Positions 45,801 to 56,638 of a stretch of 64,000 nucleotides of DNA are shown here, piece after piece. The stretch's first letter is position 1. Every line of letters begins with the position of its first letter. The DNA comes from Piezodorus guildinii (lineage: Eukaryota; Arthropoda; Insecta; Hemiptera; Pentatomidae). The DNA is taken from NCBI GenBank assembly GCA_023052935.1, contig CM041298.1, positions 5,201,563-5,265,562 of the forward strand, given 5' to 3'. Both the position numbers and the translations under genes were made by a program. The notes beneath the pieces were generated by a model. It saw nothing but the letters and a program-made list of their open reading frames with translations, did no database searches and was not told the origin of the DNA.

Positions 45801-46164
45801 CTAACGTTCCAGGTCCCTATTGTTAGATCTCTACTTTTCATCTTGCGCCTAGATTCCTCTGAAGCAGTCCCCACCCGGAGACCCGAACGGGGGACTAGTT
45901 TGCTTCCGGATAATGGGCGTTTTACCTCAGAGGAATCCATGACTGTTTGTGGTATTTTGTGAACTAAAATATGTGAGTAGGGCGTTCGAACCTACGTCAC
46001 ACCCTCCAGCAAGCCTGGAGGGCCGCTCTCATTGTTGGTCAGCGAGTCCATCGGACTTAGCCGGGAGGAGCTTCCGAGGAAATTCCACCGACCATCCCCA
46101 CATCCGCCACCCGTGGGACGCTCCCCATACGCGGTAATGAGATCCGCGCGAGGAAAAAATGATA
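42892..46164 (-). mobile_element. Full-length RTE-clade LINE with target duplication
   Basis: The element spans 42,903-46,153, bounded by AAAAAATGATA at 42,892-42,902 and 46,154-46,164. The empty site is visible at 47,405-47,415 (TTTTAAAAAATGATAAATTA). On the minus strand it has a GC-rich 5' UTR (46,153 to about 45,940), one long frame, and a microsatellite tail (TAT)n immediately after the stop, typical of RTE elements. It inserted between the satellite and the polypurine tract of an LTR-like unit. Confidence 0.93.
42933..45940 (-). pseudogene. RTE endonuclease-reverse transcriptase, one frameshift
   Basis: The N-terminus (about 45,940-45,755) has the endonuclease start LTIGTWNVRSLNT. A single-base loss near 45,750 shifts the frame; the rest is open for about 940 codons to the TAA at 42,933. 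The endonuclease continues DIVALQEVRWPGEGS, INIHSPTEDSDD, ILGDANAKVG, NQIDHILVQ and SDHELV, containing its metal-binding and catalytic residues. The reverse transcriptase has NNYRGISLLPVCYKIFS, YQCGFRRNRSTIDQIF, LYIDFKKAYDSIDR, SGLKQGDSLSPVLFNIAL, and the active site YADDLVLLGED. A C-terminal block includes LYGCETWPLTLKDEQRLKVF, then RRPKGRPKRRWEDCI, and ends ASNLRVR. The length is right for RTE. Apart from the one frameshift nothing appears missing, so the copy is young. Confidence 0.93.
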
Positions 46165-46230
46165 AATTAAAAATAAATTATATTTCTTTCCAAAATATTT
46201 TTTTTTTTTTTACCTAGGATTGGGGAGAAA
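46165..46230 (+). other. 3' end of LTR-like unit with polypurine tract
   Basis: AATTAAAAATAAATTATATT then TTTTTACCTAGGATTGGGGAGAAA, split as noted by the RTE insertion. It matches 47,415-47,478. Confidence 0.6.
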
Positions 46231-46500
46231 TGTAATATACCCAATTTTCTATAAAGTATGTAATTATTTATTGTTTAAAAATTATTTTAGGCAGGCTAAC
46301 TATTAGATACAAAATAGAATTAAAATAAAAATTAACAGCTCCAATTTGAATGTTTGTTTGTAAACATAACCTCCATTTTGGATGCAAGGGACACTGCAGG
46401 TAAAAAGCCAGGTAGAAGAAAGATACCTGGTCATAGTCAGATTTTGAGTGGGGTGCTGAAGAGGTAGGAGTTGCTGTCTGAACATGGAGAATAATTATAG
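46231..46500 (+). repeat. LTR-like module 4 (3'-shortened)
   Basis: Matches module 3 from TGTAATATACCCAATTTTC to AGAATAATTATAGTT, then passes straight into satellite. About 170 bp of its end is missing. Nearly identical to module 5, 1,248 bp downstream. Confidence 0.7.
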
Positions 46501-47378
46501 TTCAGAGATTATGTATAGGATATGAAATAAATACTAAGAATATGGAAGACCAAGTGAATTCCGATAGAAGGCAGTAAATGTAAGTCCTAATTTAAATTAT
46601 GTAAATATGTTGTTGACCAATATGTCAACAAGAGGTTTATCAAGCTTCAGAGATTTCCTGTACGATATGAAATAAATACTAAGAATAAAGAAGAGCAAGT
46701 GATTTCTGATAGAAGACAGTAAAGGTAAGTCCTAATTTAAATTATGTAAAGGCAGATATTGTTGTGATACGATAACCAGGAGAGTGGCACCAATATGTCA
46801 AAAAGTGGTTTATCAAGCTTCAGAGATTTCGTGTACGATATGAAATAAATACTAAGAATAAAGAAGAGCAAGTGACTTCCGATAGAAGGCACTAAAGGTA
46901 AGTCGTGATTTAAATTATGTTAATGTAGATATTGTTGTGATACAATAACCAGGTGATTGGTACCAATATGTCAACAAGTGGTTTATCAAGCTTCAGAGAT
47001 TATGTATAGGATATGAAATAAATACTAAGAATAAAGAAGAGCAAGCGATTTCCAATAGAAAGTACTAAAGGTAAGTCCTAATTTAAACTATGTTAATGTA
47101 GACTTTGTTGTGATACGATAACCAGGTGAGTGGTACAAATATGTCAACAAGTGGTTTATCAAGCTTCAGAGATTTCGTGTAGGATATGAAATAAATACTA
47201 AGAATAAAGAAGAGCAAGTGACTTCCGATAGAAGGCAGTAAAAGTAAGTCCTAATTTAAATTATGTTAATGAAGATATAATTGTGATACGATAACCAGGT
47301 GAGTGGTACCAATATGCCAACCAGTTGTTTATCAAGCTTCAGAGATTTCGTGTAGGATATGAAATAAATACAAATACT
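46501..47378 (+). repeat. 174-bp satellite, block 3 (about 5 monomers)
   Basis: Starts 'cagagattatgtatagg' and ends 'tacaaatactaagaagggtt'. With module 4 it forms a unit duplicated in part downstream. Confidence 0.92.
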
Positions 47379-47478
47379 AAGAAGGGTTTATTGAGTATGT
47401 TTTAAAAAATGATAAATTAAAAATAAAATATATTTCTTTCCAAAATATTTTTTTTTTTTACCTAGGATTGGGGAGAAA
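47379..47478 (+). other. 3' end of LTR-like unit, uninterrupted
   Basis: TTATTGAGTATGTTTTAAAA then AATGATAAATTAAAAATAA and the polypurine GATTGGGGAGAAA. It serves as the empty site for the RTE insertion. Confidence 0.65.
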
Positions 47479-47748
47479 TGTAATATACCCAATTTTCTAT
47501 AAAGTATGTAATTATTTATTGTTTAAAAATTATTTTAGGCAGGCTAACTATTAGATACAAAATAGAATTAAAATAAAAATTAACAGCTCCAATTTCAATG
47601 TTTGTTTGTAAACATAACCTCCATTTTGGATGCAAGGGACACTGCAGGTAAAAAGCCAGGTAGAAGAAAGATACCTGGTCATAGTCAGTTTTTGAGTGGG
47701 GTGCTGAAGAGGTAGGAGTTGCTGTCTGAACATGGAGAATAATTATAG
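47479..47748 (+). repeat. LTR-like module 5 (3'-shortened)
   Basis: Repeats module 4 with an offset of exactly 1,248 bp, sharing its 3' truncation at AATTATAGTT. The two units therefore arose by duplication, not by separate insertions. Confidence 0.7.
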
Positions 47749-50700
47749 TTTAGAGATTATGTATAGGATATGAAATAAATACTAAGAATATGGAAGACCA
47801 AGTGAATTCCGATAGAAGGCAGTAAATGTAAGTCCTAATTTAAATTATGTAAATATGTTGTTGACCAATATGTCAACAAGAGGTTTATCAAGCTTCAGAG
47901 ATTTCCTGTACGATATGAAATAAATACTAAGAATAAAGAAGAGCAAGTGATTTCTGATAGAAGACAGTAAAGGTAAGTCCTAATTTAAATTATGTAAAGG
48001 CAGATATTGTTGTGATACGATAACCAGGAGAGTGGCACCAATATGTCAAAAAGTGGTTTATCAAGCTTCAGAGATTTCGTGTAGGATATGAAAAAAATAC
48101 TAGGAATAAAGAAGAGCAAGCGGTTTCAAATAGAAAGCACAAAAGGTATGTCCTAATTTAAATTATGTTAATATAGATATTGTTGTGATATGATAACCAG
48201 GTGAGTGGTAACAATATGTCAACTAGCGGTTTATCAAGCTTTAGAGATTTCTTGTGGGATATGAAATAAATACTAGGAATAAAGAAGAACAAGTGATTTC
48301 CGATAGAAGGCAGTAAAGGTAAGTCCAAATTTAAATTATGTTAATGTAGATATTCTTGTGATACTATAACCAGGAGAGTGGTACCAATATGTCAACAAGT
48401 AGTTTATCTAGCTTCAGATATTTCGTGTAGGGTACGAAATAAATACTAAGAATATAGAACAGCAAGTGATTCCTGATAGAATGCACTAAAGGTAAGACCT
48501 AATTTAAATTATGTAAAGGCAAATATTGTTGTGATAAGATAACCAGGTGAGTGGTACCAATATGTCAACAAGAGGTTTATCAAGCTTCAGAGATTTCTTG
48601 TACGATATGAAATAAATACTAAGAATAAAGAAGAGCAAGTGACTTCCGATAGAACGCAGTAAAAGTAAGTCCTAATTTAAATTATGTTAATGTAGATATT
48701 GTTGTGATATGATAACCATGTGAGTGGTACCAATATGCCAACAAGTGGTTTATCAAGCTTCACAGATTATGTATAGGATATGAAATAAATACTGAGAATA
48801 AAGAAGTGCAAGTGACTTCCGATATAAAGCAGTAAAAGTAAGCCCTAATTTAAATAATGTTAATGTAGATAATGTTTTGATACAATAACCAGGTGAGTGG
48901 TACCAATATACCAACAAGTGGTTTATCAAGCTTCAGAGATTTCGTGTACGATATGAAATAAATACTAAGTATAAAGAAGAGCAGGTGACTTCCGATAGAA
49001 GGCACTATAGGTAAGTCCTAATTTAAATTATGTTAATGTAGATATTGTTGTGATACGATAACCAGGTGAGTGGTACCAATATGTCAACAAGTGGTTTATC
49101 AAGCTTCAGAGATTTCGTGTAGGATATGAAATAAATACTAGGAATAAAGAAGAGCAAGTGATTTCCGATAGAAAGCACTAAAGGTAAGTCCTAATTTAAA
49201 TTATGTTATGGCAAATATTGTTGTGATACGATAACCAGGTGAGTGGTACAAATATGTCAACAAGTGGTTTATCTAGCTTTAAGGATTTCCTGTAGGATAT
49301 AAAATAAATACTAAAAATAAAGAAGAGCAAGCGATTTCCAATAGAAAGCACTAAAGGTAATTTTTTTCTTTCTAAATTATTTTCAGAGATTTCGTTTAGG
49401 ATATGAAATAAATACTAAGAATAAAGAAGAGCAAGCGATTTCCAATAGAAAGCACTAAAGGTAAGTCCTAATTTAAATTATGTTAATGTAGATATTGTTG
49501 TGATACGAAAACAAGGAGAGTGGTACCAATATGTCGGTAGGAGTTGCTGTCTGAACATGGAGAATAATTATAGTTCAGAGATTATGTATAGGATATGAAA
49601 TAAATACTAAGAATATGGAAGACCAAGTGAATTCCGATAGAAGGCAGTAAATGTAAGTCCTAATTTAAATTATGTAAATATGTTGTTGACCAATATGTCA
49701 ACAAGAGGTTTATCAAGCTTCAGAGATTTCGTGTAGGATATGAAATAAATACTAGGAATAAAGAAGAGCAAGCGATTTCAAATAGAAAGCACAGAAGGTA
49801 TGTCCTAATTTAAATTATGTTAATATAGATATTGTTGTGATATGATAACCAGGTGAGTGGTAACAATATGTCAACTAGTGGTTTATCAAGCTTTAGAGAT
49901 TTCTTGTGGGATATGAAATAAATACTAAGAATAAAGAAGAGCAAGTGACTTCCGATAGAAGGCACTAAAGGTAAGTCGTGATTTAAATTCTGTTAAGGCA
50001 GATATTGTTGTGATGCGATAACCAGGTGAGTGGTACCAATATGTCAACAAGTGGTTTTTCAAGCTTCAAAGATTTCTTGTAGGATATGAAATAAATACTA
50101 GGAATAAAGAAGAGCAAGTGATTTCCGATAGAAGGCACTAAAGGTAATTTTTTTCTTTCTAAATTATTTTCAGAGATTTCGTTTAGGATATGAAATAAAT
50201 ACTAAGAATAAAGAAGAGCAAGCGATTTCCAATAGAAAGCACTAAAGGTAAGTCCTAATTTAAATTATGTTAATGTAGATATTGTTGTGATACGAAAACA
50301 AGGAGAGTGGTACCAATATGTCAACAAGTAGTTAATTAAGCTTCAGAGAATATGTATCGGATATGAAATAAATACAAAGAATAAAGAAGTGCAAGTGACT
50401 TCCGATAGAAGGCACTAAAGGTAAGTCCTAATTTAAATTATGTTAATGTAGATATTGTTGTGATACAATAACCAGGAGAGTGTTACCAATATGTCAACAA
50501 GTGGTTTGTCAAGCTTCAGAGATTTCGTGTAGGATATGAAATAAATACTAAGAATAAAGAAGAGCAAGTGATTTCCAATAGAAAGCACTAAAGGTAAGTC
50601 CTAATTTAAATTATGTTAATGTAGATATTGTTGTGATACGATAACCAGGTGAGTGGTACCAATATGTCAACAAGTGGTTTTTCAAGCTTCAAAGATTTCT

Positions 50701-53700
50701 TGTAGGATATGAAATAAATACTAGGAATAAAGAAGATTAAGTGATTTCCGATAGAAGGCAGTAAAGATAAGTCCTAATTTAAATTATGTTAATATAGATA
50801 ATTTTGTGATACGATAACCAGGAGAGTGGTACCAATATGTCAAGAAGTGGTTTATGAAGCTTCAGAGATTTCGTGTATGATATGAAATAAATACTAAGAA
50901 TAAAGAAGAGCATGTGACTTTCGATAGGAGGCAGTAAAAGTAAGTCTTAATTTAAATTATGTTAATGTAGATATTGTTGTGGTAGGAAAACCTGGAGAGT
51001 GGTACCAATTTGTCAACAAGTAGTTAATCAAGCTTCAGGGATTATGTATAGCATATGAAATAAATACTAAGAATCAAGAAGTGCAAGTGACTTCTGATAG
51101 AAGGCAGTAAAAGTAAGTCCTAACTTAAATTATGTTAATGTAGTATTTGTTGTGATACGAAAACCAGGAGAGTGGTACCAATATGTCAACAAGTAGTTAA
51201 TCAAGCTTCAGAGATTATGTATAGGATATGAAATAAATACTAAGAATAAAGAAGAGCAAGTGACTTCCGATAGGAGGCAGTAAAAGTAAGTCCTAATTTA
51301 AATTATGTTAATGTAGATATCGTTGTGATAGGAAAACCAGGAGAGTGGTACCAATATGTCAACAAGTGGTTTATCAAGCTTCAGAGATTTCGTGTAGGAT
51401 ATGAAATAAAAACTAATAATATGGATACCAAGTAAATTCCGATACAAGGCAGTAAATGTAAGTCCTGATTTAAATTATGTTAATGTAGATAATTTTGTGA
51501 TACAATAACCAGGAGAGTGGTACCAATATGTCAACAAGTGGTTTATCAAGCTTCAGAGATTATGTATAGGATATGAAATAAATACTAAGAATAAAGAAGA
51601 GCAAGTGACTTCCGATAGGAGGCACTAAAGGTAAGTCCTAATTTAATTATGTTAATGTAGATAATTTTGTGATACAATAACNNNNNNNNNNNNNNNNNNN
51701 NNNNNNNNNNNNNNNNNNNNNNNNNNNNNNNNNNNNNNNNNNNNNNNNNNNNNNNNNNNNNNNNNNNNNNNNNNNNNNNNNAGTGGTCCCAATAGTCAAA
51801 AAGTTTTTTATCAAGCTTTTAGAGATTTGTAGGATATGAAATAAATACTAAGAAAAAGAAGGAAGTGCTTCCGATGGGAAGCATAAAGTATTCCAAATTT
51901 TAAATTTTAATGTAGTATTTTGTGATCAAACCAGGAGAGTGGTACCAATATGTCAACAAGTAGTTAATCAAGCTTCCGAGATTTCGTGTAGGATATGAAA
52001 TAAATACTAAGAATAAAAATGAGCAAGTGATTTCCGATAGAAGGCAGTAAATGTAAGTCCTGATTTAAATTATGTTAATGTGGATAATGTTGTGATAGGA
52101 CAACCAGGAGAGTGGTACGAATATGTCAACAAGTGGTTTATCAAGCTTCAGAGATTTCGTGTAGGACAAGAAATAAGTACTTAGAATAAAGAAAAGCAAG
52201 TGACTTCCGATAGAAGGCAGTAAAAGTAAGTCCTAATTTAAATTATGTTAATGTAGATATTGTTGTGATACGATAACCAGGTGAGTGGTACCAATATGTC
52301 AACAAGTGGTTTATCAAGCTTCAGAGATTTCGTGTAGGATATGTAATAAATACTAAGAATAAAGAAGAGCAAGTGACTTCCGATAGGAAGCAGTAAAAGT
52401 AGGTCCTAATTTAAATGATATTAATGTAAATATTGTTGTGATACGATAACCAGGAGAGTGGTACCAATATGTCAACAAGTGGTTTATCAAGCTTCAGAGA
52501 TTTCGTGTAGGATATGAAATAAATACTAAGAATAATGAAGAGCAAGTAATTTCCGATAGAAGGCACTAAAGGTAAGTCCTAATTTAAATTATGTTAATGC
52601 AGATATTGTTGTGATATGATAACCAGGAGAGTGGTACCAATATGCCAAGAAGTGGTTTATCTAGCTTCAGAGATTTCGTGTAGGATATGAAATAAATACT
52701 AAGAAATATAGAAGAGCAAGTGGTTTCTGATAGAAGGCACTAAAGGTAAGTTCTAATTTAAATTATCTTAATGTAGATAATGTTGTGATATGATAACCAG
52801 GAGAGTGGTACCAATATGTCAACAAGTGGTTTATCAAGCTTCAGAGATTTCGTCTAGGATATGAAATAAATACTAAGAATAATGAAGAGCAAGTAATTTC
52901 CGATAGAAGGCACTAAAGGTAAGTCCTAATTTAAATTATGTTAATGCAGATATTGTTGTGATACGATAACCAGGAGAGTGGTACCAATATGCCAAGAAGT
53001 GGTTTATCTAGCTTCAGAGATTTAGTGTAGGATCTGAAATAAATACTAAGAATAAAGAAGAGCAAGTAATTTCCGATAGAAGGCACTAAAGGTAAGTCCT
53101 AATTTAAATTATGTTAAGGCAGATATTGTTGTGATGCGATAACCAGGTAAGTGGTACTAATATGTCAACAAGTGGTTTATCAAGCTTTAGAGATTTCGTG
53201 TAGGATATGAAATAAATACTAAGAATAAAGAAGAGCAAGTGACTTCCGATAGGAAGCAGTAAAAGTAGGTCCTAATTTAAATGATATTAATGTAGATATT
53301 GTTGTGATACGATAACCAGGAGAGTGGTACCAATATGTCAACAAGTAGTTAATCAAGCTTCAGAGATTTCGTGTAGGATATGAAATAAATTCTAAGAATA
53401 AAAATGAGCAAGTGATTTCTGATAGAAGGCAGTAAAAGTAAGTCCTGATTTAAATTATGTTAATGTGGATAATGTTGTGATAGGACAACCAGGAGAGTGG
53501 TACGAATATGTCAACAAGTGGTTTATCAAGCTTCAGAGATTTCGTGTAGGACAAGAAATAAGTACTAAGAATAAAGAAGTGCAAGTGACTTCCGATAGAA
53601 GGCAGTAAAAGTAAGTCCTAATTTAAATTATGTTAATGTAGATATTGTTGTGATACGATAACCAGGTGAGTGGTACCAATATGTCAACAAGTGGTTTATC

Positions 53701-55385
53701 AAGCTTCAGAGATTTCGTGTAGGATATGAAATAAATACTAAGAATAAAGAAGAGCAAGTGACTTCCGATAGGAAGCAGTAAAAGTAGGTCCTAATTTAAA
53801 TGATATTAATGTAAATATTGTTGTGATACGATAACCAGGAGAGTGGTACCAATATGTCAACTAGTAGTTAATCAAGCTTGAGAGATTTCGTGTAGGATAT
53901 GAAATAAATACTAAGAATAAAAATGAGCAAGTGATTTCTGATAGAAGGCAGTAAAAGTAAGTCCTAATTTAAATTATGTAAAGGCAGATATTGTTGTGAT
54001 ATGATAACCAGGAGAGTGGTACCAAAATGTCAACAAGTGGTTTATCTAGCTTCAGATATTTCGTCTGGGGTATGAAATAAATACTTAGAATAATGAAGAG
54101 CAAGTAATTTCCGATAGAAGGCACTAAAGGTAAGTCCTAATTTAAATTATGTTAATGCAGGTATTGTTGTGATACGATAACCAGGAGAGTGGTACCAATA
54201 TGCCAACAAGTGGTTTATCTAGCTTCAGAGATTTCGTGTAGGATATGAAATAAATACTAAGAATATAGAAGAGCATGCGATTTCCAATAGAAAGCACTTA
54301 AGGTAAGTCCTAATTTAAATTATGTTAATGTAGATATTGTTGTGATACGAAAACCAGGAGAGTGGTACCAATATGTCAACAAGTAGTTAATCAAGCTTCA
54401 GAGAATATGTATAGGATATGAAATAAATACTAAGAATAAAGAAGTGCAAGCGATTTCCAATAGAAATCACTTAAGGTAAGTCCTAATTTAAATTATGTTA
54501 AGGCAGATATTGTTGTGATGCGATAACCAGGTAAGTGGTACTAATATGTCAACAAGTGGTTTATCAAGCTTTAGAGATTTCGTGTAGGATATGAAATAAA
54601 TACTAAGAATAAAGAAGAGCAAGTGACTTCCGATAGGAAGCAGTAAAAGTAGGTCCTAATTTAAATGATATTAATGTAGATATTGTTGTGATACGATAAC
54701 CAGGAGAGTGGTACCAATATGCCAACAAGTGGTTTATCTAGCTTCAGAGATTTAGTGTAGGATCTGAAATAAATACTAAGAATAATGAAGAGCAAGTAAT
54801 TTCCGATAGAAGGCACTAAAGGTAAGTCCTAATTTAAATTATGTTAATGCAGATATTGTTGTGATACGATAACCAGGAGAGTGGTACCAATATGCCAACA
54901 AGTGGTTTATCTAGCTTCAGAGATTTCGTGTAGGATATGAAATAAATACTAAGAATATAGAAGAGCAAGTGATTTCTGATAGAAGGCACTAAAGGTAAGT
55001 CCTAATTTAAATTATGTTAATTTAGATATTGTTGTGATACGATAAACAGGTGAGTGGTACCAATATGTCAACAGGTGGTTTATCAAGCTTCAGAGATTTC
55101 GTGGAGGATATGAAATAAATACTAAGAATAAAGAAGAGCAAGTGTTTTCTGATAGAAGGCAGTAAAGGTAAGTCCTAATTTAAATTATGTTAAGGCAGAT
55201 ATTGTTGTGATATGATAACCAGGAGAGTGGTACCAATATGTCAACAATTGGTTTATCAAGCTTCAGAGATTTCGTGTAGGATATGAAATAAATACTAAGA
55301 ATAGAGAAGAGCAAGTGATTTCAGTTTGAAGGCAGTAAAGGTATGTCCTAATATAAATTATGTTAAGGCAGATATTGTAGTGCTA
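47749..55385 (+). repeat. 174-bp satellite, block 4 (about 44 monomers, includes gap)
   Basis: The largest block. Higher-order structure is visible: the 'taatttttttctttctaaat' junction recurs near 49,355 and 50,145 (about 790 bp apart); the variant 'gtaggtcctaatttaaatga' recurs near 52,400, 53,260, 53,785 and 54,650; and 'gtaggacaagaaataagtac' recurs near 52,160 and 53,546. The last monomer decays near 55,385, where a PER repeat begins. There is no coding potential. Confidence 0.93.
51682..51781. other. Assembly gap, 100 N
   Basis: Exactly 100 N, the conventional size for a gap of unknown length. The 150 bases after it (51,782-51,930) are satellite with many single-base deletions, as expected from a low-quality contig end. 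Confidence 0.98.
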
Positions 55386-55399
55386 TATAATTTAGGTGA

Positions 55400-56292
55400 G
55401 AAACATGTGTTTTATTAAAAAAATCTTATGCGAGCAACACATGACTTTCACTTACTTCCGTTTTTAAAATCGATTAAAGAATTTTTAAATACATTAAGAG
55501 ATAACAATGATTAAAACCGTTAAAGAATAAATTAAATGGAATTTTTATTGAATTTTGTCTTTTATTAAAAAAAATCTGTTATATTAATATTTAAAATAAT
55601 CACTTAGTTTTATCGGCTTTTCATTACATTTTAAAAGCTTGTGTATAAGATAATATTTTTTCTAAAATCTTTAGCTTTCCAATGGTATATCGTACATGTA
55701 TATTACTGTTCTTAGGTTCAAAAACAAAAAATTGCATTAAAAAAATATTTTTTTAATTTTCTCCTCTAGTTGTTTTTAAAATTCGCACAACTTACATATT
55801 TAGCTGTTATTCATCAATGCTAAAAAGATAATATGGTTATTTAAAAAAAAATGAAGGTACTTTAGGGGAGGAAAGTTTACAATATTGACATTTAAGCCCT
55901 GAGAGGCATTTTAATCAGAATGATACCAACTTGATGTTAAAGCCTATTTAATTTTACATTGATATAGCGAGTTTAATCAAAATCGTCGGAACCGTTTTTG
56001 AGAAAATCGAAAAAAAGTGCAAAATGCATGGTATAAAATAGTTCTTTTTTTATGAAAAATATTTGTAACGTCTCGGGCGTATATTTGTGTTAAATATGAA
56101 ATTTCAGTTTCATAGGACTTTTCGTTTCCGCCCGGGAGTTACCACACACACACACACACACAAACCTTTTTTGCGGGACTCGGTTATTTGGACTCAGGGG
56201 ACCCTAAAACCTGTATTTCCGTTGAAAATTGGCGATTGAAAAATTTTCACGATCGCAATACTTTCCTTTACTATATAAAGTAAGTTAAAGTA
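55400..56292 (+). mobile_element. PER repeat, near-complete divergent copy
   Basis: 'aaatcttatgcgagcaacac' then 'atgactttcacttacttccg' at the left, and CCTTTACTATATAAAGTAAG then TTAAAGTA at the right. The (CA)n tract is at about 56,143-56,162. The copia insertion follows 44 bp later. Confidence 0.8.
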
Positions 56293-56336
56293 AAAATACA
56301 TCAAGTAAATGTGATAGTTATATAATACAATGAAAT

Positions 56337-56530
56337 TGTTAAATATCGATTGTATATGTAAAGATAGCTGTGGCACTGACTTCCACCTAGGTGTACAGCT
56401 GCACAACAAACAGTGCAGTCCAGTTGGTAGCGTCCCCTGCGCCATGTTGTTTGTATATATAGCAGTAATAAACAAGCTGTCTAGTACAAGGTTCTTTTAT
56501 TCCACTGCCTAATACTCTATAACTTTAATA
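56337..56530 (+). repeat. Copia 2 left LTR
   Basis: 194 bp. Differs from the copy 1 LTR mainly by small deletions in the 'gcactgacttccacc' and 'agctgcacaacaaacag' region. Confidence 0.95.
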
Positions 56531-56638
56531 GGTTATGGGCCCAGAGTATTTTTGTGCAGAGCATAGTATTTGTGTATAGTGTCAACGCGTAGTCGCGAAG
56601 TGATATTATTTTATTAGTGAATTTTGTTTACCGGTACT

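Noticed and set aside
39722..55385. Regular repeats that might be read as a CRISPR array
   Set aside because: Monomers are 174 bp and contiguous, with no unique spacers, in eukaryotic transposon-rich DNA. This is a satellite.
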